Assembly: GCA_030765605.1 (NCBI GenBank)
Contig: JAVCCG010000065.1
Coordinates: forward strand, 1-5,201
Length of the DNA: 5,201 nt
Reading direction: 5' to 3'
Source of the DNA: Candidatus Alcyoniella australis
GTDB taxonomy: Bacteria; Lernaellota; Lernaellaia; JAVCCG01; Alcyoniellaceae
A model generated the notes under the pieces. That model was given only the letters and a program-made list of their open reading frames with translations. It was not told the origin of the DNA and did no database searches. A program made the translations under genes and the position numbers. Below, one piece after another: positions 1-5,097 of the stretch. Within the stretch, counting starts at the first letter, position 1. The number at the start of each line of letters is the position of its first letter.

Positions 1-42
1 GCTCAGCGCAGCGTTGCGCGCCGCGTCCACGCTCAGCGCAGC
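1..42. repeat. 12-base direct repeat, 30 bases apart
   Basis: GCTCAGCGCAGC occurs at 1-12 and again at 31-42, giving a 30-base period. The rest of the two 30-base units is not conserved. The second copy ends just beyond the stop codon of the minus-strand lipoprotein gene, so it lies in that gene's 3' flank. The window edge cuts the left side, so I cannot tell whether this is the end of a longer tandem array or a chance repeat in GC-rich DNA. Confidence 0.4.
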
Positions 43-43
43 C

Positions 44-238
44 TCAGATGCAGCGGCATCGGCCCTCTTGCCACACGTAGCTGCCCACGCAGCAATCGGA
101 ACAACAGACCGAGTCGGGCTGATCAGCGCACTTGACCTTGCAGTCCACGGGCGGCTGCGGCTGCTCGGGCTGTGCCTGCTGATCAGAGCAGCCCGCTGCG
201 AGCAGCACAACGATCACCAGCAGCAGTATTGCACGCAC
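44..238 (-). CDS. Small cysteine-rich predicted lipoprotein (64 aa)
   Basis: Function is unknown. The protein opens with a short, very hydrophobic signal sequence (MRAILLLVIVVLLAAGC) ending in a lipobox-like LAAGC. Cys17 would be lipidated and Ser18-Asp19 would follow, so it is probably exported and membrane-anchored. Asp at +2 would favour inner-membrane retention under the E. coli Lol rule, but that rule may not hold here. A Gln/Pro-rich linker (residues 20-30) leads to a compact domain with eight cysteines (33, 37, 45, 46, 49, 50, 61, 63), spaced C-x3-C-x7-CC-x2-CC-x10-C-x-C. Such spacing suggests a disulfide-knotted mini-domain or, less likely, a metal site. The start is GTG at 238, chosen because GGAGGG (246-251) lies seven bases upstream and the signal peptide begins there. 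It is divergent from the outer-membrane protein gene. I recognise no family. Confidence 0.72.
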   Translation of the reverse strand: MRAILLLVIVVLLAAGCSDQQAQPEQPQPPVDCKVKCADQPDSVCCSDCCVGSYVWQEGRCRCI

Positions 239-267
239 GGCCGAACCCTCCGGGTTAATTTTAGGCT

Positions 268-311
268 CTGTGTTAACTATCGATTTTTAACAGACCCCGC
301 CCCATGATCAA
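268..311 (-). promoter_or_regulatory. Possible promoter and inverted repeat for the lipoprotein gene
   Basis: Read on the minus strand, TTGATC (306-311) is separated by 16 bases from TAAAAA (284-289). Each matches the sigma70 consensus at 4 of 6 positions. This would start transcription near 277 and give a leader of about 40 bases. An imperfect inverted repeat, CTGTgTTAA (268-276) against TTAACAG (287-293), covers the -10 and the expected start point, so it could be an operator. Both calls rest on short matches in an AT-rich patch. Confidence 0.28.
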
Positions 312-462
312 AGCCGACCCTGCTCGATAATTACCCTGATATTGACAGCGCGGCCTATTATTTCGTTGCAGCCCGCCCTTAAGTTTTCCCTTGCATTGGC
401 ACTGCGGGCAGTGTTTTCTTGGGCAACGGACAACAACACGACCAATAGCTCGGAGGGGACAG
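312..462 (+). other. Leader region of the outer-membrane protein gene with a small hairpin
   Basis: No convincing plus-strand promoter is visible. A TTGACA (342-347) and a TATTAT (356-361) are only eight bases apart and cannot work together. A hairpin, CACTGC-GG-GCAGTG (400-413), is followed directly by TTTTCTT (414-420), which resembles a weak intrinsic terminator about 45 bases before the start codon. It could act as an attenuator or be accidental. The rest of the stretch shows nothing further. Confidence 0.25.
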
Positions 463-1104
463 ATGAAAATCAGAACCGTTTGCATCGCCGCACTGCTTGT
501 CTTGCTCATGGCCCTGCCGCTCGCGGCCAAAGAGAAGCGCGCCGACGGTCTGCGCATCGGCGCGTATTTGGCGGGCATCGACTACGTGTCGCGCACCGAT
601 GAGTACGAGGGCGGCGACCACAACTACACTTCGCCGGGAATCGGCATCGGCCTGTTAAGCAACGAGGCCCACGGCGGGCTGGTCGCAGGCTACTTCATCA
701 CCAAGAACCACGAGGTCGGCGGCATGGCCACGCTCTACGCCCGCTCATGGACCACGAGCAACGGCGACGACGTGAAAGGCAGCAACAACGGCATCCGCAT
801 CGGCCCGTACTACGATTACAACTTCCAGCTCAATGAAGTAATGAACCCCTTCATCGGCGGCCACCTGGGCCTGTTCCGCATCTCGTCGAAGACCGAGGAC
901 GAGCAGGACGTGACCAGCGGCTGGTTCCTCGGCCCCCAGGGCGGACTGAAGGTCAATATCTACAAGCACGTCTCGCTGGACCTCACCGGCTATATGGACA
1001 TCGGCCGCGGATCGGGCGAGCACAGCAACGAGCACGACTACGATTGGGACATCAGCTTTTGGAACCTGGGAGTCTACGGCGGAATCTCCGTCTACGTTTT
1101 CTAA
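463..1104 (+). CDS. Predicted small outer-membrane beta-barrel protein (213 aa)
   Basis: This is probably an integral outer-membrane protein of unknown cargo or role. A Sec signal peptide (residues 1-22, basic MKIR then a hydrophobic core, likely cleaved after A21-A22) precedes a mature chain of alternating hydrophobic/polar, Gly- and aromatic-rich segments typical of barrel strands. Examples are near 29-42, 58-66, 71-80, 85-96, 110-121, 129-141, 152-180 and 197-213, consistent with roughly eight strands. The chain ends in VYVF; a terminal Phe is the usual barrel-assembly (BAM) signal. Likely loops are acidic (around 45-53, 98-106, 143-150 and 183-196). Length fits the OmpA/OmpW-like small barrels, but I cannot name the family. 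The start at ATG 463 is supported by GGAGGGG (452-458). The gene stands alone and ends before a shared terminator. Confidence 0.8.
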   Translation: MKIRTVCIAALLVLLMALPLAAKEKRADGLRIGAYLAGIDYVSRTDEYEGGDHNYTSPGIGIGLLSNEAHGGLVAGYFITKNHEVGGMATLYARSWTTSNGDDVKGSNNGIRIGPYYDYNFQLNEVMNPFIGGHLGLFRISSKTEDEQDVTSGWFLGPQGGLKVNIYKHVSLDLTGYMDIGRGSGEHSNEHDYDWDISFWNLGVYGGISVYVF

Positions 1105-1130
1105 GCTCCACGACATATCGCGCTTAAAAC

Positions 1131-1162
1131 AAAAGCGCCCCCGTCGGCGGGGGCGCTTTTTT
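1131..1162. terminator. Bidirectional intrinsic terminator between convergent genes
   Basis: A perfect 12-base-pair stem pairs AAAAGCGCCCCC (1131-1142) with GGGGGCGCTTTT (1149-1160) around the six-base loop GTCGGC. On the plus strand it runs into TTTTTT (1157-1162). On the minus strand the stem ends in TTTT followed by GTTTT, so it can stop transcription from both sides. It lies 26 bases after the barrel-protein stop and 25 bases beyond the acyl-CoA synthetase stop. Confidence 0.93.
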
Positions 1163-1185
1163 CGTCTTGATTGCCCTGCGCAGGC

Positions 1186-2937
1186 TCAGCCCTTGGACTC
1201 GCTGTTGGCCTTGACCCAGATCGGGTCGGCCTCCTGCAGCGTGCGGCGCATCACTTTGCCGACCATCGACTTGGGCAGCTCCCCGATCAGCTCGATCGAG
1301 CGCGGAACTTTGTAGTGGGTCAGGTTCTCCTTGGCCCAGGCGCGGATTTCATCGGCCGAAACCTTGCCCCTGTAATCGTCTTTGAGCACGGCCCAGGCCT
1401 TGATGATCTCGCCCGATTGCACGTCGGGCAGTCCGGCCACCGCGACCTCGAGCACTGCCTCGTGTCCCATCAGCAGCGTCTCGACCTCGGTGGGGAACAC
1501 CGAGTAGCCCTTGTACTTGATCAGCTGCTTTTTACGGTCCTCGATGCTCACGCGACCGTGTTCGTCAATGCGGCCGATATCGCCGGTGAGCAGCCAGCGC
1601 TTGCCCTTGGACTCGACGATGGTCTCGGCGGTCTCCTCGGGCTTATTGAGGTAGCCGACCATCACCTGCGGTCCGGCCACGGCCAGTTCGCCGGCCTCGC
1701 CCTGGGGTATGTCCTTTTTCCAGTCGCCGGGATCGACGATCTTCCACTCGGTGCCCGGGAACGGCAGCCCGATGGTGCCGATCTTGCGGTTGCCCCAGAA
1801 CGGGTGGGCCGAGACCACGGGCGTGGACTCGGTTAGGCCGAAGCCCTCGGCCAGGCGCGCGCCGGTGACCTTCTCGAAGGCCTCCTGTACCGGGCGATGC
1901 AGCGGACCCGCGCCGGAGACGCAGAGCTCGAACTTGCCGGCCAGGTCGTATTTATCCACGTCCGGGAACTCGGCGATCCTTTTGAACAGGATCTCGGCCC
2001 CGGGGTACATCGAACCCTCTTCGGGTCCGAGTTCGACGATCTTGCGCAGCAGCTCGCCGGTCTCGGGCGGACGCGGGAAGAGGATCATGTGCGCGCCGAC
2101 CATCAGGCTGATGTTCATCACGCAGGTCATGGCAAAGCTGTGGAACAGCGGCAGCACGCCGATCGACGCGACGCCGGGCTTGGTCTTGAACAGCCAGTGC
2201 TTGGACTGCAGCGCGTTGCTGTAGGTGTTGAAGTGGCTGAGCACCGCGGCCTTGGGCACGCCGGTGGTGCCGCCGGTCATGATGTAGGTCATCACGTCGT
2301 CGGCGGTCATATCGACCTTGGGCGGATTGGGCGCGGCCTTGATCAGATCCCTGAAGCGCAACGCCTGGGGCGGCACCGTGCCGGTGGGGATCTTCTTCAG
2401 CGCCTTGCCCAGCATCTTCTTCAGCGGGCTGATCTTGACCAAGTCCACGACGTTGGTGGCGATTACCTTATCCACCGGGCTCTCGTCGATGATCGGGGCC
2501 ACGGTCGACTCGTAGAGCGAGTCGAGCACCAGCAGGTACTTGGCGCCGATGGTCTTGAGCTGGTGCAGCACCTCGCCGGACTTGTAGGTCGGGTTGATGC
2601 CCGAGGCGATGGCGCCGATCCGCGCGCAGGCGTAATAGCCCACCACGTACTGGAAGCTGTTGGGCAGCAGCATGGTGAACACCTCGCCCTTGCGCACGCC
2701 GATATTGTGCAACGCCGTGGCAAAGCGATCGACCAGCTCGTCGAGCTCCTTGTAGGTGATGTAGCAATCAAGGAACCATACGGCCTTGGCGTCGGGCCAC
2801 TTGCGGGCCGATTCGCGCAACATCTCGCCCATGGTCACCTTGGGAAATTCGATGTTCTTCGGCACCTCGTCGGGCCATCCGGCCTCGGCAGTGAACCAAG
2901 ATCTCGATTCGTCGACGTGGAAAGGATTAGAGCTCAT
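1186..2937 (-). CDS. Long-chain fatty acid--CoA ligase (AMP-forming acyl-CoA synthetase)
   Basis: This activates a carboxylic acid, probably a medium- or long-chain fatty acid, with ATP to acyl-AMP and then acyl-CoA. It feeds beta-oxidation or lipid synthesis in the cytoplasm or at the inner membrane. All ANL-superfamily core motifs are present in order: the P-loop TGGTTGVPK (221-229), PLFHSF (263-268), GFGLTES (365-371), TGD (451-453), the hinge DRKK with QLIKYKG (467-477), and the C-terminal PKSMVGK with the expected catalytic Lys561. The 583-residue length is full for FadD-like enzymes. Substrate chain length cannot be read from sequence by eye. The start ATG at 2937 follows AGGGGGG (2942-2948). 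The gene is monocistronic here, divergent from the winged-helix protein, with a palindrome-rich promoter that suggests repressor control. Only the AMP-binding family and CoA-ligase fold are firm; aryl- or other acyl substrates remain possible. Confidence 0.93.
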   Translation of the reverse strand: MSSNPFHVDESRSWFTAEAGWPDEVPKNIEFPKVTMGEMLRESARKWPDAKAVWFLDCYITYKELDELVDRFATALHNIGVRKGEVFTMLLPNSFQYVVGYYACARIGAIASGINPTYKSGEVLHQLKTIGAKYLLVLDSLYESTVAPIIDESPVDKVIATNVVDLVKISPLKKMLGKALKKIPTGTVPPQALRFRDLIKAAPNPPKVDMTADDVMTYIMTGGTTGVPKAAVLSHFNTYSNALQSKHWLFKTKPGVASIGVLPLFHSFAMTCVMNISLMVGAHMILFPRPPETGELLRKIVELGPEEGSMYPGAEILFKRIAEFPDVDKYDLAGKFELCVSGAGPLHRPVQEAFEKVTGARLAEGFGLTESTPVVSAHPFWGNRKIGTIGLPFPGTEWKIVDPGDWKKDIPQGEAGELAVAGPQVMVGYLNKPEETAETIVESKGKRWLLTGDIGRIDEHGRVSIEDRKKQLIKYKGYSVFPTEVETLLMGHEAVLEVAVAGLPDVQSGEIIKAWAVLKDDYRGKVSADEIRAWAKENLTHYKVPRSIELIGELPKSMVGKVMRRTLQEADPIWVKANSESKG

Positions 2938-2987
2938 ACCGCCCCCCTAATTGAGCACTGCCGTGCTATTTCATCTGGTTGATTCGT

Positions 2988-3039
2988 ACCGGTTGAGCGC
3001 TCATTTAAACCGGATCGCCAAACTTTGTAAAGACCGGTC
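2988..3039 (-). promoter_or_regulatory. Predicted promoter and operator-like palindromes of the acyl-CoA synthetase gene
   Basis: On the minus strand TTTACA (3026-3031, 5 of 6 to TTGACA) is followed after 17 bases by TTAAAT (3003-3008, 4 of 6 to TATAAT). This places the transcript start near 2996 with a leader of about 60 bases. A perfect 10-base palindrome, TGAGCGCTCA (2994-3003), touches the -10 and covers the start point. A second inverted repeat has arms CCGGTT (2989-2994) and AACCGG (3008-3013). GACCGGTC (3032-3039) is palindromic and abuts the -35. This layout suits a dimeric repressor such as a TetR- or GntR-type fatty-acid regulator, but no regulator is identified. Confidence 0.5.
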
Positions 3040-3114
3040 AGGCTGCGCGCTTCCCTTGATCCGCGCGCCTGCTGTATGCTGAGCTGTCACTGTCAATATT
3101 AGCGAGGAATGAAG

Positions 3115-3684
3115 ATGGCCGACAATGAGCAGCTTGTGGACCAGGCCGAGCTGTTCTGCGCCGCGCTCAAGGTGCTATGCCACCGCGAGCACAAGGCTCC
3201 CAGCGCAGTCGAAATCGGCGCGGAGGTCGGCATTGCGCGCGAACGCGCGCACTATCTGGCCAACCGTCTGGAAGAAGTCGGCGCGATCCGCATCGTGCCC
3301 ACGGCCTTTGACGAGCGGATCTACCTCGAGGACTGGGTTAAGGTCGGCCAGCTGCGCGATCGCCAGGCCCCGCCCAAGGTCGAACAACTCGAACAGCAGC
3401 AGCAGTCCCAACGCGACGAGCTGTCCAAGCAGATCGACGCCCGTTTCGACCCCAAGGTCCGCGCCGGGGATAAGCAGGCCCTGTTCGCCGAGTTGCAGGC
3501 CAGGCTGCGCGACCCCAACGCCAATAAAAAGCCCAACCCCCTGGATGCGCTCGGACCTCGGGCCGACCAACAAGAGACCCAGCAGACCCAACAGGCCCAG
3601 CAGACCCAGCAGTCCCCGGACGAGCAAGCTCAAGACGAGCAGCCCCAAGACCAACCGCAGCAGGACGATCCGCCGAGCGAATAG
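3115..3684 (+). CDS. Winged-helix-like protein with Gln-rich C-terminal tail (189 aa)
   Basis: Function is unknown. Residues 7-75 read as a small winged helix-turn-helix domain: helix AELFCAALKVLC, then a HTH-like segment (about 28-55, with EIGAEVGIARERAHYLANRL), then GAIRIV and a short hairpin (61-73) that would be the wing. Residues 82-132 are charged and Gln-rich and could form a coiled coil. From 151 onward the tail is low complexity, with four xQQ triplets (155-166) and then D/E/Q/P repeats. It could bind DNA or serve as a protein-interaction adaptor using the winged helix. I chose ATG 3115 over ATG 3109 because GAGGA (3104-3108) is six bases from the former and directly abuts the latter. 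Third codon positions are GC-rich throughout, which supports this frame over the Ser/Arg-rich overlapping frame. Divergence from the acyl-CoA synthetase gene makes cross-regulation possible but unproven. Confidence 0.75.
   Translation: MADNEQLVDQAELFCAALKVLCHREHKAPSAVEIGAEVGIARERAHYLANRLEEVGAIRIVPTAFDERIYLEDWVKVGQLRDRQAPPKVEQLEQQQQSQRDELSKQIDARFDPKVRAGDKQALFAELQARLRDPNANKKPNPLDALGPRADQQETQQTQQAQQTQQSPDEQAQDEQPQDQPQQDDPPSE
3577..3612 (+). repeat. Nine-base tandem repeat encoding xQQ triplets
   Basis: Four copies of a nine-base unit close to ACC-CAG-CAG lie in frame and encode TQQ TQQ AQQ TQQ. Synonymous CAA/CAG changes and one ACC-to-GCC change show it is not a fresh duplication. Because the unit is a multiple of three, slippage would lengthen or shorten the tail without breaking the frame. 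Confidence 0.8.
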
Positions 3685-3693
3685 CCCGGCAAC

Positions 3694-3769
3694 GCCCGCG
3701 GGCCGCGCAGATCCATTAAAAATCTGAACAGGCCCGGGTCGAACCCGGGCCATGACCGTTTAAGAACGG
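3694..3769. terminator. Stem-loop cluster after the winged-helix gene, possible terminator
   Basis: Four inverted repeats follow one another: the palindrome GCCCGCGGGC (3694-3703); CAGAT (3708-3712) with ATCTG (3722-3726); a perfect nine-base-pair stem GGCCCGGGT (3731-3739) with ACCCGGGCC (3743-3751) and a three-base loop; and CCGTT (3756-3760) with AACGG (3765-3769). None has a T-run right after it on the plus strand. On the minus strand the strong stem is followed eight bases later by TTTTT. The cluster may end transcription from either side or protect the 3' end, but it is not a canonical intrinsic terminator. Confidence 0.4.
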
Positions 3770-3877
3770 CCGATGCCCACTAAATTAGGGCCATGGCTCG
3801 CCGTACCGAATCACACGGCGCCGGACCCTGCAGCAGAAGGAGGCACTCCCAAACAAGGGCCGGACAGACCGTCGTGC
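3770..3877. other. Intergenic stretch without a recognisable feature
   Basis: This lies between the stem-loop cluster and the stop codon of the minus-strand orphan gene. An AAGGAGG (3838-3844) looks like a ribosome binding site on the plus strand, but no start codon follows at a usable distance. Nothing else stands out. Confidence 0.4.
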
Positions 3878-4111
3878 TCAGTTGAAACCGAGCTCCAAAT
3901 ACAACTCTTGCATCAGGCGGCTGCGAACCAATCCCACCAGTTCGTCGCCCAGCTCGGTCACCACCTCGGGCCGTAGCTTGATGTGCCCCAGATGTTCGCG
4001 GTGAGTGGGCTCGTAGCTGGCCAGCGCGATCAGCTCCTGGTCGCTGAGCTCCACTCCCCGCTCGTTTCTGCGGCGCCAGCGGTCGAGGTCTCGCAGCAGC
4101 ATCAGATACAT
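3878..4111 (-). CDS. Hypothetical protein, small and helical (77 aa)
   Basis: I do not recognise this protein. It opens MYLMLLRDLDRWRRRNERG, is rich in charged and Leu residues, has no cysteines, no signal peptide and no clear membrane segment, and reads as mostly helical. The second half (EVVTELGDELVGLVRSRL) looks like an amphipathic helix. Coding is supported by strongly GC-biased third positions and by GGAGAG (4116-4121) placed well for ATG 4111. An upstream in-frame ATG (4138) and TTG (4144) lack a ribosome binding site, and the ATG overlaps a possible promoter, so I prefer the shorter form. The gene stands alone and is divergent from the PH-like gene. Confidence 0.62.
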   Translation of the reverse strand: MYLMLLRDLDRWRRRNERGVELSDQELIALASYEPTHREHLGHIKLRPEVVTELGDELVGLVRSRLMQELYLELGFN

Positions 4112-4133
4112 TGTTCTCTCCGTTTCGATTCTC

Positions 4134-4163
4134 GACATAAGCAATTAGCAAGGGGCATACCAA
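4134..4163 (-). promoter_or_regulatory. Possible promoter of the 77-aa gene
   Basis: On the minus strand TTGGTA (4158-4163, 4 of 6) is followed after 18 bases by TATGTC (4134-4139, 3 of 6). The A-rich run just upstream (minus-strand A-tracts across 4165-4206) would suit an UP element. The predicted start near 4128 is consistent with translation from 4111. The match is weak. Confidence 0.28.
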
Positions 4164-4164
4164 C

Positions 4165-4206
4165 TTTTGCTTTTTGCTTATTTTTTATTTTTACGTCTGT
4201 TTTATA
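4165..4206. other. AT-rich island between divergent genes
   Basis: About 42 bases are almost entirely T and A on the plus strand, including TTTTGC/TTTTTGC repeats and long T-runs, in otherwise GC-rich DNA. It sits between two divergent genes and probably serves as an UP element, bent DNA or a nucleoid-protein site. The GC-rich stretch that follows (4245-4335) can form local hairpins, for example GGGCG (4306-4310) with CGCCC (4315-4319), but shows no gene. Confidence 0.5.
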
Positions 4207-4345
4207 GGGAGTTTTTCAGCACAGAGTACACAGCTGGAACCAGGCGCAGTGACCCCGGCCCTCCAGATTCCGGACCGCGGCGTTCGATTGTCGGAGCGCG
4301 GATTGGGGCGCGAGCGCCCTGCCCCTGTCTGGAATTGAGTTTCGC

Positions 4346-4354
4346 TGGTAGAAT
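4346..4354 (+). promoter_or_regulatory. Extended -10 promoter of the PH-like gene
   Basis: TGGTAGAAT combines the TGn extension (4346-4348) with TAGAAT (4349-4354), a 5 of 6 match to TATAAT. The -35 region near 4325-4330 (CTGTCT) is weak, as is common for extended -10 promoters. The transcript would start near 4361, about 20 bases before the chosen start codon. That excludes the in-frame ATG at 4353. Confidence 0.55.
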
Positions 4355-4379
4355 GCTTTTCCCAACCATGGAGAGCGCG

Positions 4380-4862
4380 ATGGTGCTGTTTATTAAAATC
4401 CTGTTGTCAGCGTTGATCGTCGTTTTACTGGCGATCGCGGTTATTAAATCGATCGCCGGGTTCGTCAAACTATCGATGGCCGCGCGAATCGCGCAGAAGT
4501 TCCAGCAGCAGGAAGTGCTGATGCACGATGTTCAGGCCAACTTCATCGGCCTGGAATCCAAGGGGGAGCAACAGACGCGGGGCAACGGCGCGCTGCTGCT
4601 TACCGAGCGCGAGCTGTGGTTCCTGCGGGCCAAGCCCAAGCTCGAGCTCTCGATCCCGATGAACAACATCAAGGATTTCGGCCTGAAGAAGTATCACGCC
4701 GGGACCTCACTGGGCGTTCCGCTGCTCTACGTTCATTTCATCACCGAGACCGGCGAGGAGACCGTGGCCTGGTCGGTGCGCAAGGCCGAGGATTGGATCA
4801 ACAGCTTGGAGAGCGCCACGGGCAGACCCTCGGACCAGTCGCTGCAACTTCCCGCGATCTGA
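4380..4862 (+). CDS. Membrane-anchored protein with probable PH/GRAM-like domain (160 aa)
   Basis: Role unknown. Residues 4-28 form one hydrophobic helix (ILLSALIVVLLAIAVIKSIA) that would anchor the protein in the inner membrane. The Arg/Lys just after it favour a cytoplasmic soluble domain. A short helical linker (33-50) leads to a beta-rich domain (about 52-145) with strand-like segments ANFIGLE, GALLLTERELWFLRA, LELSIPMNNIKDF, PLLYVHFITE and ETVAWSV, closed by the helix KAEDWINSLES. The pattern 'new reading in lab units, then strand, then Ile-x-x-Ile, then terminal helix' is typical of bacterial PH-like and GRAM-like domains, so I infer that fold without assigning a ligand. The start ATG 4380 has GGAG (4370-4373) six bases upstream. 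ATG 4368 is a possible alternative and ATG 4353 falls inside the promoter. A non-coding tail rich in stem-loops follows. Confidence 0.7.
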   Translation: MVLFIKILLSALIVVLLAIAVIKSIAGFVKLSMAARIAQKFQQQEVLMHDVQANFIGLESKGEQQTRGNGALLLTERELWFLRAKPKLELSIPMNNIKDFGLKKYHAGTSLGVPLLYVHFITETGEETVAWSVRKAEDWINSLESATGRPSDQSLQLPAI

Positions 4863-4880
4863 CGATGTGTGGGTGTGGGG
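4863..4880 (+). other. G-rich spacer after the PH-like gene
   Basis: The stretch from the stop codon to the first palindrome contains GGGTGTGGGG (4871-4880) and no promoter-like signal. The structured region beyond it could therefore be transcribed as the 3' tail of the PH-like mRNA. Confidence 0.4.
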
Positions 4881-4911
4881 AATATTGTTGTTCAACAATA
4901 TTGGTGGGCGC
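4881..4911. repeat. Palindromic element, copy 1
   Basis: Arms AATATTGTTG (4881-4890) and CAACAATATT (4893-4902) pair perfectly around TT. GG-T-GGGCGC follows. G-tracts lie on both sides (GGGTGTGGGG before, GGTGGG after). It shares its stem and the GGCGC flank with the copy at 5098-5129. No T-run follows, so it is not a classical terminator. Confidence 0.85.
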
Positions 4912-4926
4912 GAGCAGGGCCGACTA

Positions 4927-4947
4927 TGAGCCGGTGCAAAGCTCGCG
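4927..4947 (+). repeat. GC-rich direct repeat, copy 1
   Basis: TGAGCCGG, then T, then GCAAA, then G, then CTCGCG. The copy at 5020-5041 has the same blocks with one extra base and one substitution. It forms the 3' half of a small hairpin and the spacer after it. Confidence 0.75.
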
Positions 4948-5019
4948 GCAGCTTGGAGCTGCAGCAATGCACGCGAGCAACCATGGTCATAATCCAACGA
5001 GCCTCTCCGCGCCCGGCTT

Positions 5020-5041
5020 TGAGCCGGGGGCAAAACTCGCG
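5020..5041 (+). repeat. GC-rich direct repeat, copy 2
   Basis: TGAGCCGG, then GG, then GCAAA, then A, then CTCGCG. It lies 93 bases after copy 1. Both copies are preceded at similar distances by CGAGC-N4-CCG, which points to a longer degenerate duplicated unit of about 93 bases. The hairpin preceding the GCAAA block is perfect here and has one mismatch in copy 1. Confidence 0.75.
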
Positions 5042-5097
5042 TAGTCCTCTGGTCGTAGCGCCACGACTTTCTCCGCATCGAAAAATGGGAGGAGGGT

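Noticed and set aside
342-361. TTGACA plus TATTAT as promoter of the barrel gene
   Set aside because: The two hexamers are only eight bases apart, far too close for a sigma70 promoter.
1897-2982. 361-residue plus-strand frame opposite the acyl-CoA synthetase
   Set aside because: It is antisense to a gene with every family motif, and its Gly/His/Arg/Leu-rich composition is typical of the opposite strand of GC-rich coding DNA.
3125-3727. 200-residue frame overlapping the winged-helix gene
   Set aside because: It is Ser/Arg/Pro-rich low complexity, as expected for a shifted frame of GC-rich coding DNA. The overlapping frame has the ribosome binding site and a believable domain.
3731-3751. T-arm-like GGTTCGA of a possible tRNA on the minus strand
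   Set aside because: The stem is symmetric around a three-base loop, no acceptor, D-arm or anticodon arm can be assembled around it, and no seven-base T-loop fits.
3780-4163. 127-residue minus-strand frame overlapping the 77-aa gene
   Set aside because: Its composition is Arg/Ala/Gly-rich without motifs, and the 77-aa frame has the better ribosome binding site and third-position GC bias.
4335-4340. TTGAGT as -35 of the PH-like gene promoter
   Set aside because: It is only eight bases from the TAGAAT -10. The extended TGn motif explains the promoter better.
4865-5044. Cys-rich small reading frame (begins MCGCGEYCC) just after the PH-like gene
   Set aside because: It has no ribosome binding site, its codon use is unlike the neighbouring genes, and it runs through the palindrome and hairpins. 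The two direct repeats fall in different frames within it, so the repeated sequence is not conserved as protein.
4925-5060. Cobalamin or cyclic-di-GMP-I riboswitch suggested by GCCGGTGCAAAG
   Set aside because: The cobalamin landmarks (GCCACTG, AGTCAGGA-ACCTGCC) and the cyclic-di-GMP-I landmarks (GGGCAAACC with a tetraloop hairpin, then GGTAGCCGGGTTACC) are absent.
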